Positions 1-7,697 of a DNA stretch of 9,847 nt are shown piece by piece. The stretch spans positions 1 to 9,847 of the forward strand of contig JANYCL010000126.1 in the NCBI GenBank assembly GCA_025360355.1. The letters run 5' to 3'. The first letter of the stretch is position 1. Every line of letters begins with the position of its first letter. The translations under genes and the position numbers were made by a program. The DNA comes from Sphingobacteriaceae bacterium. GTDB lineage: Bacteria; Bacteroidota; Bacteroidia; B-17B0; Aurantibacillaceae. The notes below the pieces were generated by a model. The model was given only the letters and a program-made list of their open reading frames with translations, had not been told where the DNA came from and did not search any database.

Positions 1-879
1 TCTATCTGCTAAAATTTTTGCAACCGGAATTTCAAATTCAGGCTCTTCAGTTAATGAAACACGGATCGTATCTCCCAAGCCATCTTCTAATAATGTCCCA
101 ATACCAACTGCTGATTTTATTCTTCCATCTTCGCCATCACCGGCTTCAGTTACTCCTAAATGTAAAGGATAGTTGCGGTTCGTTTCTATCATTTTTGCGA
201 CTAACAGTCGGTAGGCCTCCACCATCACCTGTGTGTTACTGGCTTTCATGGAAATTACAATGTTGTGATAATTATTTTCTTCACAGATCCGTAAAAATTC
301 AAAAGCACTTTCTACCATTCCCAAAGGCGTATCACCATAACGACTCAAGATGCGATCACTCAACGAACCGTGATTTGTTCCAATGCGCATCGCAGTGCCA
401 TACTCTTTGCAAATTTTTACAAGTGGAGTAAAACGTGTTCTTATTCTTTCTAATTCTGCTTCGTAACCTGCGTCGGTATAATCAATGGTCTCAAATTTTT
501 TCTTGTCAGCGTAGTTGCCGGGATTAACTCGGACTTTTTCTACAACACGCGCAGCCCATTCTGCAGCATTCGGAGTAAAATGTATATCAGCACAAATAGG
601 CGTATTGTAACCTTGTGCTTTTAATTCTTTTTTTATGACCTCTAAATTCTTTGCTTCATTTAAACTTGGCGCAGTTATGCGAACTAATTCACAACCGGCT
701 TTTATCATCCGGATGCTTTGTTCAACAGTGGCTTTTGTATCCATCGAATCTGTTGTGGTCATACTCTGGATCATGATCGGATGATGTGCGCCAATTAACA
801 TATCGCCGATCTTCACTTCACGAGTGAGAAATCTTGAATAAGAAGTCAGACTATTACAGTATTTAAGACCGGAATTCAT
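1..879 (-). CDS. ispG: IspG (GcpE), 4-hydroxy-3-methylbut-2-enyl diphosphate synthase, N-terminal part
   Basis: IspG is a cytosolic iron-sulfur enzyme that reductively converts 2-C-methyl-D-erythritol 2,4-cyclodiphosphate into HMBPP, the penultimate step of the MEP isoprenoid pathway. The ATG is at 879-877 and 293 codons are open to the left edge, where the gene is cut. The visible part is the TIM-barrel domain: IQSMTTTDS (about residues 37-45), CADIHF (96-101), RVNPGN (117-122), RIGTNHGSL (165-173), SMKAS (210-214), HLGVTEAGDGEDG (240-252) and GDTIRVSLTE (269-278). The iron-sulfur domain with its cysteines lies outside the window. Bacteroidota and plant enzymes normally carry an extra domain between the barrel and the cluster domain; the last residues seen here (EFEIPVAKILADR) would lead into it, but this cannot be confirmed. 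The gene lies 48 bases downstream of the glycan operon on the same strand, so read-through is possible, but its role is housekeeping. Confidence 0.95.
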   Translation of the reverse strand, partial: MNSGLKYCNSLTSYSRFLTREVKIGDMLIGAHHPIMIQSMTTTDSMDTKATVEQSIRMIKAGCELVRITAPSLNEAKNLEVIKKELKAQGYNTPICADIHFTPNAAEWAARVVEKVRVNPGNYADKKKFETIDYTDAGYEAELERIRTRFTPLVKICKEYGTAMRIGTNHGSLSDRILSRYGDTPLGMVESAFEFLRICEENNYHNIVISMKASNTQVMVEAYRLLVAKMIETNRNYPLHLGVTEAGDGEDGRIKSAVGIGTLLEDGLGDTIRVSLTEEPEFEIPVAKILADR

Positions 880-890
880 ACTTGACAAAA

Positions 891-909
891 ATACAATAGT
901 TTATTGTAT
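891..909. repeat. AT-rich inverted repeat upstream of ispG (8-bp arms, 3-base loop)
   Basis: ATACAATA at 891-898 is the exact reverse complement of TATTGTAT at 902-909, with GTT between them. On the transcribed strand the hairpin is followed by TTTTG and, 11 bases further, by the ispG start codon. The stem holds a single G-C pair, so it would be a weak terminator. It could equally be an operator or a short structure in the ispG leader. The repeat is certain; its function is a guess. Confidence 0.5.
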
Positions 910-920
910 GATTAGTAACT

Positions 921-936
921 GTTAATATTAATTAAC
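921..936. repeat. AT-rich inverted repeat over the lipoprotein stop codon (6-bp arms)
   Basis: GTTAAT at 921-926 pairs with ATTAAC at 931-936 around a four-base loop. It overlaps the TAA stop (928-930) of the lipoprotein gene at the end of the operon. Together with the repeat at 891-909 it fills most of the only real intergenic gap in the window. No strong T-tract follows directly, so it is not a classical intrinsic terminator. Short AT-rich palindromes arise easily by chance in a genome of this composition. Confidence 0.3.
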
Positions 937-1569
937 TTGTTTACTGATCCTTCTTGTGATAGGAACCCAAACTCTTCTCCCTACATCCTCAGCAAGGCTT
1001 ATCGCTATGTTGTCAGACAGAAGTTTAGTGTGGTATTTAGTGTGATCCTTATTTGCACCGGTAACAAGATCGCCAAGGTCTCTATTATTGGTTTCACTTT
1101 CTGAACGTTGTTTGCTATTAGAGCATGAATTTAATTTTGTTTCAGGATGATTAAGCTCAGTAATATCAAGATCAGCATATGCCTCTACTGTATTTAAAAG
1201 AACTTCTTGTCCGTTATAAGCTGATTTAGTGTCATTAATTTTTTCCGTTTTACTAGTTTCGGAAATCCGTAATGATTTTATTTTTAAAAGATAATCAGCG
1301 CCTTCGGTTCCAAATTGAAATTTAACGTTAGCAGTATTTTTAGATTCGTTTACAAATCCTTTCAAAAAAGAAGATACAATTTGCTGTGAGGATAATGTAT
1401 TTGTGTATTTGGTATACATGGCAGTTGAGCCGATAGAGGCAGTGAACAATGTATCCGGTAATGCAACTATAACTTCTTTGGAAATATTTTTCTTGAACAA
1501 AGTACAAGAGCTGAAAACTAAATTAAGCACGATGACTAAAGATCCAAATAGCAAAAATTTTCTGATCAT
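928..1569 (-). CDS. Uncharacterised envelope lipoprotein, last gene of the glycan operon
   Basis: I do not recognise this 213-residue protein. It begins with a lipoprotein signal peptide: basic MIRK, a hydrophobic stretch at about 5-19, and the lipobox FSSC with Cys22 as the predicted lipidated residue. Phe at -3 is not the textbook residue but is tolerated. The mature part looks soluble, with alternating strand-like segments (ADYLLKIKSLRI at 91-102, VEAYADLDI at 128-136), a polar Ser/Asn/Glu-rich stretch with a second cysteine (Cys149), and a C-terminal amphipathic region rich in Arg (VGRRVWVPITRRI at 196-208). The ATG lies only 3 bases after the GH92 stop, so it is almost certainly co-transcribed and translationally linked with the mannosidase. 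No catalytic motif or sugar-binding module is apparent. A small beta-rich envelope lipoprotein fold is my guess only. It could be an accessory factor for the glycan enzymes or an unrelated hitch-hiker. Confidence 0.85.
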   Translation of the reverse strand: MIRKFLLFGSLVIVLNLVFSSCTLFKKNISKEVIVALPDTLFTASIGSTAMYTKYTNTLSSQQIVSSFLKGFVNESKNTANVKFQFGTEGADYLLKIKSLRISETSKTEKINDTKSAYNGQEVLLNTVEAYADLDITELNHPETKLNSCSNSKQRSESETNNRDLGDLVTGANKDHTKYHTKLLSDNIAISLAEDVGRRVWVPITRRISKQVN

Positions 1570-1572
1570 AAT

Positions 1573-4515
1573 TTATTTTATTTCAATTTCATCAATGAAA
1601 ATAAAGGCATCACCACCTACACCCAAATGGCCTTCAGGAAGCGCTCCGTAATTTTTGGCAATGAGTTTTATGTAACGTGCTTTTATTGGTTTTTCCGGAT
1701 TGAAACTTATTTTCTTTAAAGAAACTTCATAATCATCGGTAATTACTTTATTAGGAACAATTTTTACAGAAGTGAAAGTTTTACCATCTTCTGAAATTAA
1801 ATATTCAACTTGAGTTGGAAATAATATCCACGAACGTGAATCCTGTAAATAATTACTGGTTATTTCTTTTATTGTTTTAGAAATTCCCATATCAATTATA
1901 CAATTAAAATCCTGCGACTGATATCCTTGCCATTCACCTTTTCTCCAATTTGTTGTACCATAGATCCCATCAATTATTCCGTCATCACCACCTGCGGTAT
2001 ATTGTCGATTGTATTTACAATTCAAAGTAATTTTGTAATTGTTCGGTGCCTTAAAGAAATGTGCATTTGTTATTTCGCTGCTATTTGTATCGGAATAAGT
2101 TCTTGCTTTCACAACACAGGAATTTTCAATTGTAAAAGGTTTAGAATAAATTTTTGATTTTCCGGAAGGCTCACTTCCATCAACGGTGTACATGATCGTG
2201 CCGCTTTGAACACTTTCAAGAGTTAGGGTTTGTTTTGCTTTAAAGGATTTGGATTCACTTTTAATAATTGGCGCAGGAATAATTAAATTCTCTGCAATTC
2301 CTGTTATGGGCCGCATTATTTTGTTTTGTCCGTAATTATTTATTCCTTTTTTAGGAGCGAAACTAAATACCAATGATCCGCCATTATAAATTTGATCGTA
2401 TGTAACAAAGGAGCGTACATTACTTTTTGAATTTAAACTTACACTTGTTACTTCATTTGTTTCATTACCGACAGAAGTTTTTGGTGATGCTATTTCAAAA
2501 ACTTTTCCATTCTCTAAATGAATTTTTATTTTTTCAAATAAAGGTAAACCTAAAACGTATTCCGGTTTGCCAGGACAAACCTGATAAATTCCCATAGAAC
2601 TTAAAACATACCATGCACTCATTGCACCACAATCTTCATTTCCAATTAAACCATCCGGCGCATTTTTATAGAACTGATTTAAAATTTGTTGAACCTTCTG
2701 AATTGTTTTTTGTGGTTTCCCAACGTAATTATATAAATAAGCCATGTGATGACTTGGTTCATTACCATGTGCATATTGTCCAATTAATCCTGTAATATCC
2801 GCTTGATCTCTTCCTGTTGTTTTGCTTTCGGTATTAAACAGATCATCCAATTTTTTTTCAAAGGCTTGATCACCGCCCTGAAATTTTATTAATCCGTAAA
2901 TATCATGCGGCACAAAAAAAGAATACTGCCAGCTGTTGGCCTCAGTAAAATGATTATTGACTTCGGCAGGATCGAAAGGACTCAACCAATTTCCATTCTT
3001 TCTTGGGCGCATAAAGCCTGTTGAGGAATCAAATAAATTTTTATAGGATTGCGCTCTCTTAATATAAATCGCATAATCTTTTCCCTGATTTAAATTTTCA
3101 GCAACTTGAGCAATACACCAATCATCGTAAGCATATTCTAAAGTTTTTGAAACACTTTCATGCTCATCATCAATTTGCAAATAACCTTGCTTTGAATACG
3201 CAGGCGCGCCGTAACCTGTATAGTTTGAAGCTGCTTTCATGGCATTATAAATTGCTAAACTATCGTATCCAAAAATATTTTTTGTAAAAGCATCTGCAAT
3301 AACAGATACAGAATGATAACCGATCATGCAATCAGTTTCATTCGAGGAAAGTTCCCAAATGGGCAAACGTCCGCCTTCTTTATGTTGCGCTAAAAAAGTA
3401 TTTATAAAATCTGCAGTACGTTTACGATCGATAATTGTAAATAATGGATGCAACGCTCTAAACGTATCCCACAACGAAAAAACAGAATAATAAGTAAAGT
3501 TTTTAGCTGTGTGAATTGCATTATCGCGGCCGCGGTATTGTCCATCAACATCCATATTTAAACTCGGATGGATCATGCAATGGTAAAGTGCAGTGTAGAA
3601 AATAGAGAGTTTGTCTTTGTCATTACTTTCAATTTCAATTTTCGAAAGTTCTTTGTTCCATGCCGACTCTGCATCTTTTTTATATTTTTCAAAATCCCAA
3701 TGATTCGCTTCCGCTTCAAGATTCTTCCGTGCGCCATCTTCATTCGTTGAAGAGACTCCAACTTTTATTAAGAAAGGAGTTCCATCGTTAACATTAAATT
3801 CAAAACAGGCGCCATCAGCTTCTTCTTTGTCGCTGAGTGTTGTTTGGAATTTTCTTTTTACGGAATATTCCATTTTTTTAAATGGTTTTGAAAATTTTAT
3901 GATGAAATAAATATGTTGTTCTTTTGCCCAGGCTTCACTGATCCTGAAACCGGAAATCGTTACACTATCAATGATCTTAAAATTACAATTCAAAGTTTTG
4001 TCGCGGTGCAATAGGTCTAAAATGATGTTGGCTTTATCAGTTTTTGGAAAAGTATATTTATGAATGCCTGTTCTTAAAGTTGCAGTGAGTTCTGCTTTAA
4101 TTTTATCGTCTTCCAGCATCACTTCGTAAGATCCTGCACTTGCTTTTTCTTTTAAATGTGAAAATTTGGAAGAATAAACTTTATTATCAATGCTTGGAGT
4201 TCCCAGCATTGGCATTAATAAAATATCGCCATAATCACTCACACCCGTACCGCTTAAGTGCGTATGTGAAAAACCATAAATTACAGAATCACTAAAATGA
4301 TATCCGCCGCATCCGTCCCAACTTCCGTCAATTCTGGTATCAGGACTCAATTGCACCATTCCAAAAGGAAGAGCTGCCCCGGGAAAAGTATGACCATGTC
4401 CGCCCGTACCGATAAATGGATTTACATATTGCGCATAATTAATTTGCGCGTTAAAAAATAACGGTAAGGAGAAGAACAACAAAAATGGAATTAAATTTTT
4501 TATAAAGCGCTTCAT
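1573..4515 (-). CDS. GH92 alpha-mannosidase with C-terminal HEX_C-like and F5/8 type C (discoidin) modules
   Basis: Family GH92 enzymes are calcium-dependent exo-alpha-mannosidases (often alpha-1,2) acting on high-mannose N-glycans and yeast mannan. The 980-residue product has a Sec signal peptide (1-23, FNA|Q). The N-terminal GH92 domain starts with YVNPFIGTGGHGHTFPGA (30-47), followed by FGMVQLSPDT (51-60) and SHTHLSGTG (83-91). The catalytic (alpha/alpha)6 domain spans about 270-735. It has SLWDTFRALHPL (347-358), TEANSWQY (524-531, Glu525 the likely acid), HGNEPSHH (583-590) and GNEDCGAMSAWY (625-636, Asp628 the likely base region). A chitobiase C-terminal-type beta-sandwich follows at about 752-818 (GTIMYTVDGSEPS), then an F5/8 type C domain at about 830-980 that may bind carbohydrate. 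The last two modules make it longer than a plain GH92 enzyme (about 750 residues). No type IX sorting tail is seen, so a periplasmic or membrane-associated location is likely. Linkage specificity cannot be read from sequence alone. The ATG is 15 bases after the beta-mannosidase stop. Confidence 0.95.
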   Translation of the reverse strand: MKRFIKNLIPFLLFFSLPLFFNAQINYAQYVNPFIGTGGHGHTFPGAALPFGMVQLSPDTRIDGSWDGCGGYHFSDSVIYGFSHTHLSGTGVSDYGDILLMPMLGTPSIDNKVYSSKFSHLKEKASAGSYEVMLEDDKIKAELTATLRTGIHKYTFPKTDKANIILDLLHRDKTLNCNFKIIDSVTISGFRISEAWAKEQHIYFIIKFSKPFKKMEYSVKRKFQTTLSDKEEADGACFEFNVNDGTPFLIKVGVSSTNEDGARKNLEAEANHWDFEKYKKDAESAWNKELSKIEIESNDKDKLSIFYTALYHCMIHPSLNMDVDGQYRGRDNAIHTAKNFTYYSVFSLWDTFRALHPLFTIIDRKRTADFINTFLAQHKEGGRLPIWELSSNETDCMIGYHSVSVIADAFTKNIFGYDSLAIYNAMKAASNYTGYGAPAYSKQGYLQIDDEHESVSKTLEYAYDDWCIAQVAENLNQGKDYAIYIKRAQSYKNLFDSSTGFMRPRKNGNWLSPFDPAEVNNHFTEANSWQYSFFVPHDIYGLIKFQGGDQAFEKKLDDLFNTESKTTGRDQADITGLIGQYAHGNEPSHHMAYLYNYVGKPQKTIQKVQQILNQFYKNAPDGLIGNEDCGAMSAWYVLSSMGIYQVCPGKPEYVLGLPLFEKIKIHLENGKVFEIASPKTSVGNETNEVTSVSLNSKSNVRSFVTYDQIYNGGSLVFSFAPKKGINNYGQNKIMRPITGIAENLIIPAPIIKSESKSFKAKQTLTLESVQSGTIMYTVDGSEPSGKSKIYSKPFTIENSCVVKARTYSDTNSSEITNAHFFKAPNNYKITLNCKYNRQYTAGGDDGIIDGIYGTTNWRKGEWQGYQSQDFNCIIDMGISKTIKEITSNYLQDSRSWILFPTQVEYLISEDGKTFTSVKIVPNKVITDDYEVSLKKISFNPEKPIKARYIKLIAKNYGALPEGHLGVGGDAFIFIDEIEIK

Positions 4516-4530
4516 GATAATGCAACAAAT

Positions 4531-7041
4531 TTAGTGATTAATATCGTATAGCGAGATAAACTTTAATTCCTCAATGGTTCTTATTGGCTTTTTTAACTTT
4601 ATTTTATATTCTACACCCGGTTCGAGATCGAAATAATTGTCGTCGGTTGCATTTTCATCTGAAATGTAAATATTTTTTATTAAGGTATTGGATTTAACAG
4701 TAATGATAACGTCTTTCGGTTCATAGACAAACTCTAATTTTGGCGCCAGGAGTTTTAGATTTTTTGGCGACGTAAAATAATAAAGTTTTTTTACCTGAAC
4801 AGATTCGTCTTTAGTTTTAAATTCACAGGATAAATATGTTTTTTCAAGATCAAGCCCGATCATGTCTTCTTCTTGCAATGTAAAGTAACAAGCGGAAGAA
4901 TTTGTAAATACTTTCACATCATTTTTGTTTGTAAAAAGTTCTTTGCCCTCGAAGTCTTTGATCGAAATGGATAATTTTCCATCTATCTGTTTGAATTTAT
5001 CATTCACAATATAAATTTTGAATTCAAGATCTTCTTTTTTCACGGCTATCAATACATTCGCATAGAGATCTTTTAAGTGATAATAAAAAGCTTTTGGTTT
5101 ATTATAAAAGTCAATGGCGCTCCATGATGTTGCAGGCCAACAATCATTTAATTGCCAAAACAATGTTCCCATGCAATAAGGTTTTGCTATACGATGAGAT
5201 TCTATGGCTGTTTTCATTCCTAATGCTTGCACTAATTGTGATGTGTAAATAAATTTTTCAAGTTCAGTTGGGACAATAAAATCACGCTGCATATAATTGG
5301 TGATGGTCTCATAACCTGTCGGATGTTTTTGATGATTCTTCACAGCGACCGAATTAAGATTTAGATCGGCAGAATCGCAAAACTTTTTAAATGTCTCAAT
5401 AGTAGGCAAACTTTGAAAACCATATTCGCTCATAAATCTGCCCACTTTTTTTTCATACATTTCAAAAGGCTCATTACCCCACCAAACTCCCCAATAATGA
5501 GCATCACCCTTTAATAAACTTTCTTTGCGTCCCCAGCCAAATTCAGGAGAGGAAGGCCAATAATTAGTTTTGGGATCGTTTTGTTTTACAATCTCAGGAA
5601 TTATTTTCTGAAAAATATTTTTGTAATCATTCCAAATTTTTAAAGAATCTTTTTTTGAATATTTGTATTGTTTCTGCCAGTCCCAATTATACCACCCTTC
5701 CGAGATCTCGTTATTGCCACACCATAAAGCTAAACAAGGATGGCCTCTGAATTTTTTTACCTGCTCTATTGTTTCCTGTTTTACATTCTCAATAAAATTT
5801 TTATCGCTTGGATACATTGCCCCCGCGAACATAAAATCCTGCCAGACTAAAATGCCGGCTTTATCGCAATCTTTATAAAACTCTTCGTCAGGATATGCTC
5901 CACCACCCCAAACACGGATCATATTTATATTTCCATCTCTTACCAGTGTAATTAACTTACGGTAATCATCTTTTTCTACATCCGGCAAGAAATTATTTTG
6001 CGGCACGTAATTTGCACCTTTCATATAGATCGGCAAACCATTCAATTTAAAATAAAAAGAAGAGCCAACAGAATCTTTTTGTTGAACCAACTCAATTGTT
6101 CTGATACCAAATGTTATTCCTGTTTGATCAATGATGGTATCCCCTTTACTTATTTTGAAACCCGCAAAGTAAAGCTCGGGCCGTTTATCAATATTCTGAC
6201 ACCACCAAACATTAGGATTTGAAATTGTACAAGAGATAGTTGAAGTATTGTTTCCTGGTTTTAGAATTACCAATTGGGGTGGCAATCTGCTTTCATTCGA
6301 TTTTTTGTCGGCGTAATTATATTTTATTTCATAATAACCGGCTTTTTCACATTTTGTTTCAACAATGAAATCAACTTTAGCAAGGGAATCACTTAATTGT
6401 TTGGTGTATGCAGAAACGGATTCCAGCTTTACCGTATTCCATGTGATTAATTTTATCGGTTTATAAATACCGCAGGTTACGAAACGCGGACTAAAATCCC
6501 AACCGTATTGGTATTGTGCTTTACGCGTAAATATTTTTTCTTCGCCCGGTAAAGTATAAGGTAATTTTGCAGCTTCTGCTTTTCCTTTTTTAACTTCGAA
6601 TTCAAAAACAATTAATAACGTATTCGAACCTTCCTTTGCGTTCTTCTTAATATCGATGGTCCATGAACGAAACATGTTATTAGTTTCTACTAATAATTTA
6701 TCATTTAAATATATTTTAGAATAAGTATCAAGCCCTTCAAATTTTAAATCTATATTGTGTTGCGCGATCGTTTTTTCGTCAAGCGTGAATTCAGTTTTAT
6801 ATTCCCAATCTTCATTTTCAACCCATTGAACTTTTTTTTCATTATCGCCAAAAAAAGGATCAGGAATTAATTTATTTGCCAATAGATCTGTATGAACAGT
6901 TCCCGGAACAGAAGCAGGGTACCAGGTTTCTTTTCCTTTTTGACGGAATTCCCATTTTAAATTTAAAAACGTCTCGGTGTTTTGCGAAAAACTAAAAACG
7001 CAAAATAAAAAGAGGAAGATCGTTATCAATAATTTTTTCAA
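4531..7041 (-). CDS. GH2 beta-mannosidase, exported
   Basis: This enzyme would remove non-reducing beta-mannose, in this context the beta-1,4-mannose of the N-glycan core. The 836-residue product has a Sec signal peptide (MKKLLITIFLFLFCVFSFS|Q, cleaved near 19/20). The GH2 sugar-binding jelly roll follows (about 25-200; SVPGTVHTDLL 44-54, FEGLDTYSKIYLN 101-113), then an immunoglobulin-like domain to about 318 and the TIM barrel (about 320-665). Barrel motifs are IRVWGGGAYPDEEF (375-388), LVWQDFMFAGAMYP (398-411), WCGNNE (440-445, Glu445 as acid/base) and MSEYGFQS (537-544, Glu539 as nucleophile). The WCGNNE motif and WGGG loop separate it from GH2 beta-galactosidases. C-terminal beta-domains complete the usual length. 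The start codon is TTG: the frame has a stop at 7074-7072 with no ATG or GTG before 7041, and the signal peptide begins directly at this TTG. It overlaps the cutC stop by four bases, so initiation is probably coupled. Confidence 0.94.
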   Translation of the reverse strand: MKKLLITIFLFLFCVFSFSQNTETFLNLKWEFRQKGKETWYPASVPGTVHTDLLANKLIPDPFFGDNEKKVQWVENEDWEYKTEFTLDEKTIAQHNIDLKFEGLDTYSKIYLNDKLLVETNNMFRSWTIDIKKNAKEGSNTLLIVFEFEVKKGKAEAAKLPYTLPGEEKIFTRKAQYQYGWDFSPRFVTCGIYKPIKLITWNTVKLESVSAYTKQLSDSLAKVDFIVETKCEKAGYYEIKYNYADKKSNESRLPPQLVILKPGNNTSTISCTISNPNVWWCQNIDKRPELYFAGFKISKGDTIIDQTGITFGIRTIELVQQKDSVGSSFYFKLNGLPIYMKGANYVPQNNFLPDVEKDDYRKLITLVRDGNINMIRVWGGGAYPDEEFYKDCDKAGILVWQDFMFAGAMYPSDKNFIENVKQETIEQVKKFRGHPCLALWCGNNEISEGWYNWDWQKQYKYSKKDSLKIWNDYKNIFQKIIPEIVKQNDPKTNYWPSSPEFGWGRKESLLKGDAHYWGVWWGNEPFEMYEKKVGRFMSEYGFQSLPTIETFKKFCDSADLNLNSVAVKNHQKHPTGYETITNYMQRDFIVPTELEKFIYTSQLVQALGMKTAIESHRIAKPYCMGTLFWQLNDCWPATSWSAIDFYNKPKAFYYHLKDLYANVLIAVKKEDLEFKIYIVNDKFKQIDGKLSISIKDFEGKELFTNKNDVKVFTNSSACYFTLQEEDMIGLDLEKTYLSCEFKTKDESVQVKKLYYFTSPKNLKLLAPKLEFVYEPKDVIITVKSNTLIKNIYISDENATDDNYFDLEPGVEYKIKLKKPIRTIEELKFISLYDINH
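7038..7041 (-). other. TTGA stop-start overlap coupling cutC to the beta-mannosidase gene
   Basis: On the transcribed strand the four bases TTGA contain both the TTG start of the mannosidase (7041-7039) and the TGA stop of cutC (7040-7038). No Shine-Dalgarno-like sequence precedes it (upstream is TTTAGCTACCC). This is the TTG version of the common ATGA overlap and suggests termination-reinitiation, making mannosidase output dependent on cutC translation. Confidence 0.75.
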
Positions 7042-7697
7042 AGGGTAGCTAAAAGTTTTTTGATTTCTGTTTCATCAGCGGTTTCTCCGGAAATAATGGC
7101 GGATGAATGAAATTCTGCTGCGTTTATTTTTTCTTTAATTTCTGAAATATTTGATGAACGAATTCCGCCACCCAGTATTATAATAATTCGTCTGTTTGCA
7201 ATTGTAATGAGTTGTTGAATTAAAGCACAGCCTTGTGTTACTGTTTTTTGTTTTCCTGAAGTCAAAATTCTTGAAAACCCGCAGCTAATAACATCTTCCA
7301 AAGCTTCATCCGGATTTTCTATCTCATCAAAAGCTCTGTGAAAAGTACATCGCATTGGTTTAGCTAACTCAATTAGTTCTTTGCAGCGGATCTTATCAAC
7401 TTTATTTTCTGAATTTAATATGCCGAAAACAATTCCGTCGCACTTATTTTGTTTGCAGAATTGAATTTCCAATTTCATTTTTTGAAACTCTGCATCTGAA
7501 TAAATAAAATTTCCTCCACGCGGACGGATCATAACAAATAATGGAATTTGTAAATTCTTCCGCGCATCAATAATTAAATTTTCTGAAGGAGTTATGCCGC
7601 CCGCTTTATAATTTTCGCAAAGTTCTATTCTATGAGCACCGGCTTTTTGCGCAATTAAGCAGGACTCTAAATTAAAACAAGCAATTTCAAAAAACAT
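7038..7697 (-). CDS. cutC: CutC family TIM-barrel protein inside the glycan operon
   Basis: The 219-residue product matches the CutC family over its whole length (members are about 200-270 residues). Visible family motifs are AHRIELCENY (21-30), GGITPS (33-38), MIRPRGGNFIYSDAE (56-70), CDGIVFGIL (86-94), TFHRAFDE (118-125), ILTSGKQ (144-150), GGGIR (176-180) and EFHSSA (195-200). It has no signal peptide, so it is the only clearly cytoplasmic product in the operon. The family is usually annotated as copper homeostasis, but the Escherichia coli copper phenotype has been traced to a small RNA (MicL) encoded within cutC, so the protein's activity is open. There is no Cys/His cluster here that clearly suggests metal transport. 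The placement, ATG directly after the glycosylasparaginase stop (TAAATG) and overlapping the beta-mannosidase start, points to a role connected with amino-sugar or mannose catabolism. That role is inference. Confidence 0.93.
   Translation of the reverse strand: MFFEIACFNLESCLIAQKAGAHRIELCENYKAGGITPSENLIIDARKNLQIPLFVMIRPRGGNFIYSDAEFQKMKLEIQFCKQNKCDGIVFGILNSENKVDKIRCKELIELAKPMRCTFHRAFDEIENPDEALEDVISCGFSRILTSGKQKTVTQGCALIQQLITIANRRIIIILGGGIRSSNISEIKEKINAAEFHSSAIISGETADETEIKKLLATL

Noticed and set aside
18..431. 137-codon open frame on the plus strand
   Set aside because: It is antisense to the clearly coding ispG frame, and the translation is low-complexity, rich in Leu, His and Ser, with no family resemblance.
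886..893. TATTTTTG on the minus strand, matching the Bacteroidota -7 promoter consensus TAnnTTTG
   Set aside because: It lies only 6 bases before the ispG ATG, which would require a leaderless transcript, and there is no TTTG-like element about 20 bases further upstream. A chance match in AT-rich DNA is more likely.
3203..3533. GC-rich 8-base palindromes GGCGCGCC (3203-3210) and GCGGCCGC (3526-3533) in AT-rich DNA
   Set aside because: Both lie inside the intact GH92 reading frame and encode ordinary residues (GAPA and GRDN regions). They look like chance rare-cutter sites, not cloning scars or motifs.
6995..7041. Possible lipoprotein signal in the beta-mannosidase (Cys14)
   Set aside because: The residues before Cys14 (FLF) do not form a lipobox and the hydrophobic stretch continues past it to a good Sec cleavage site at SFS|Q.
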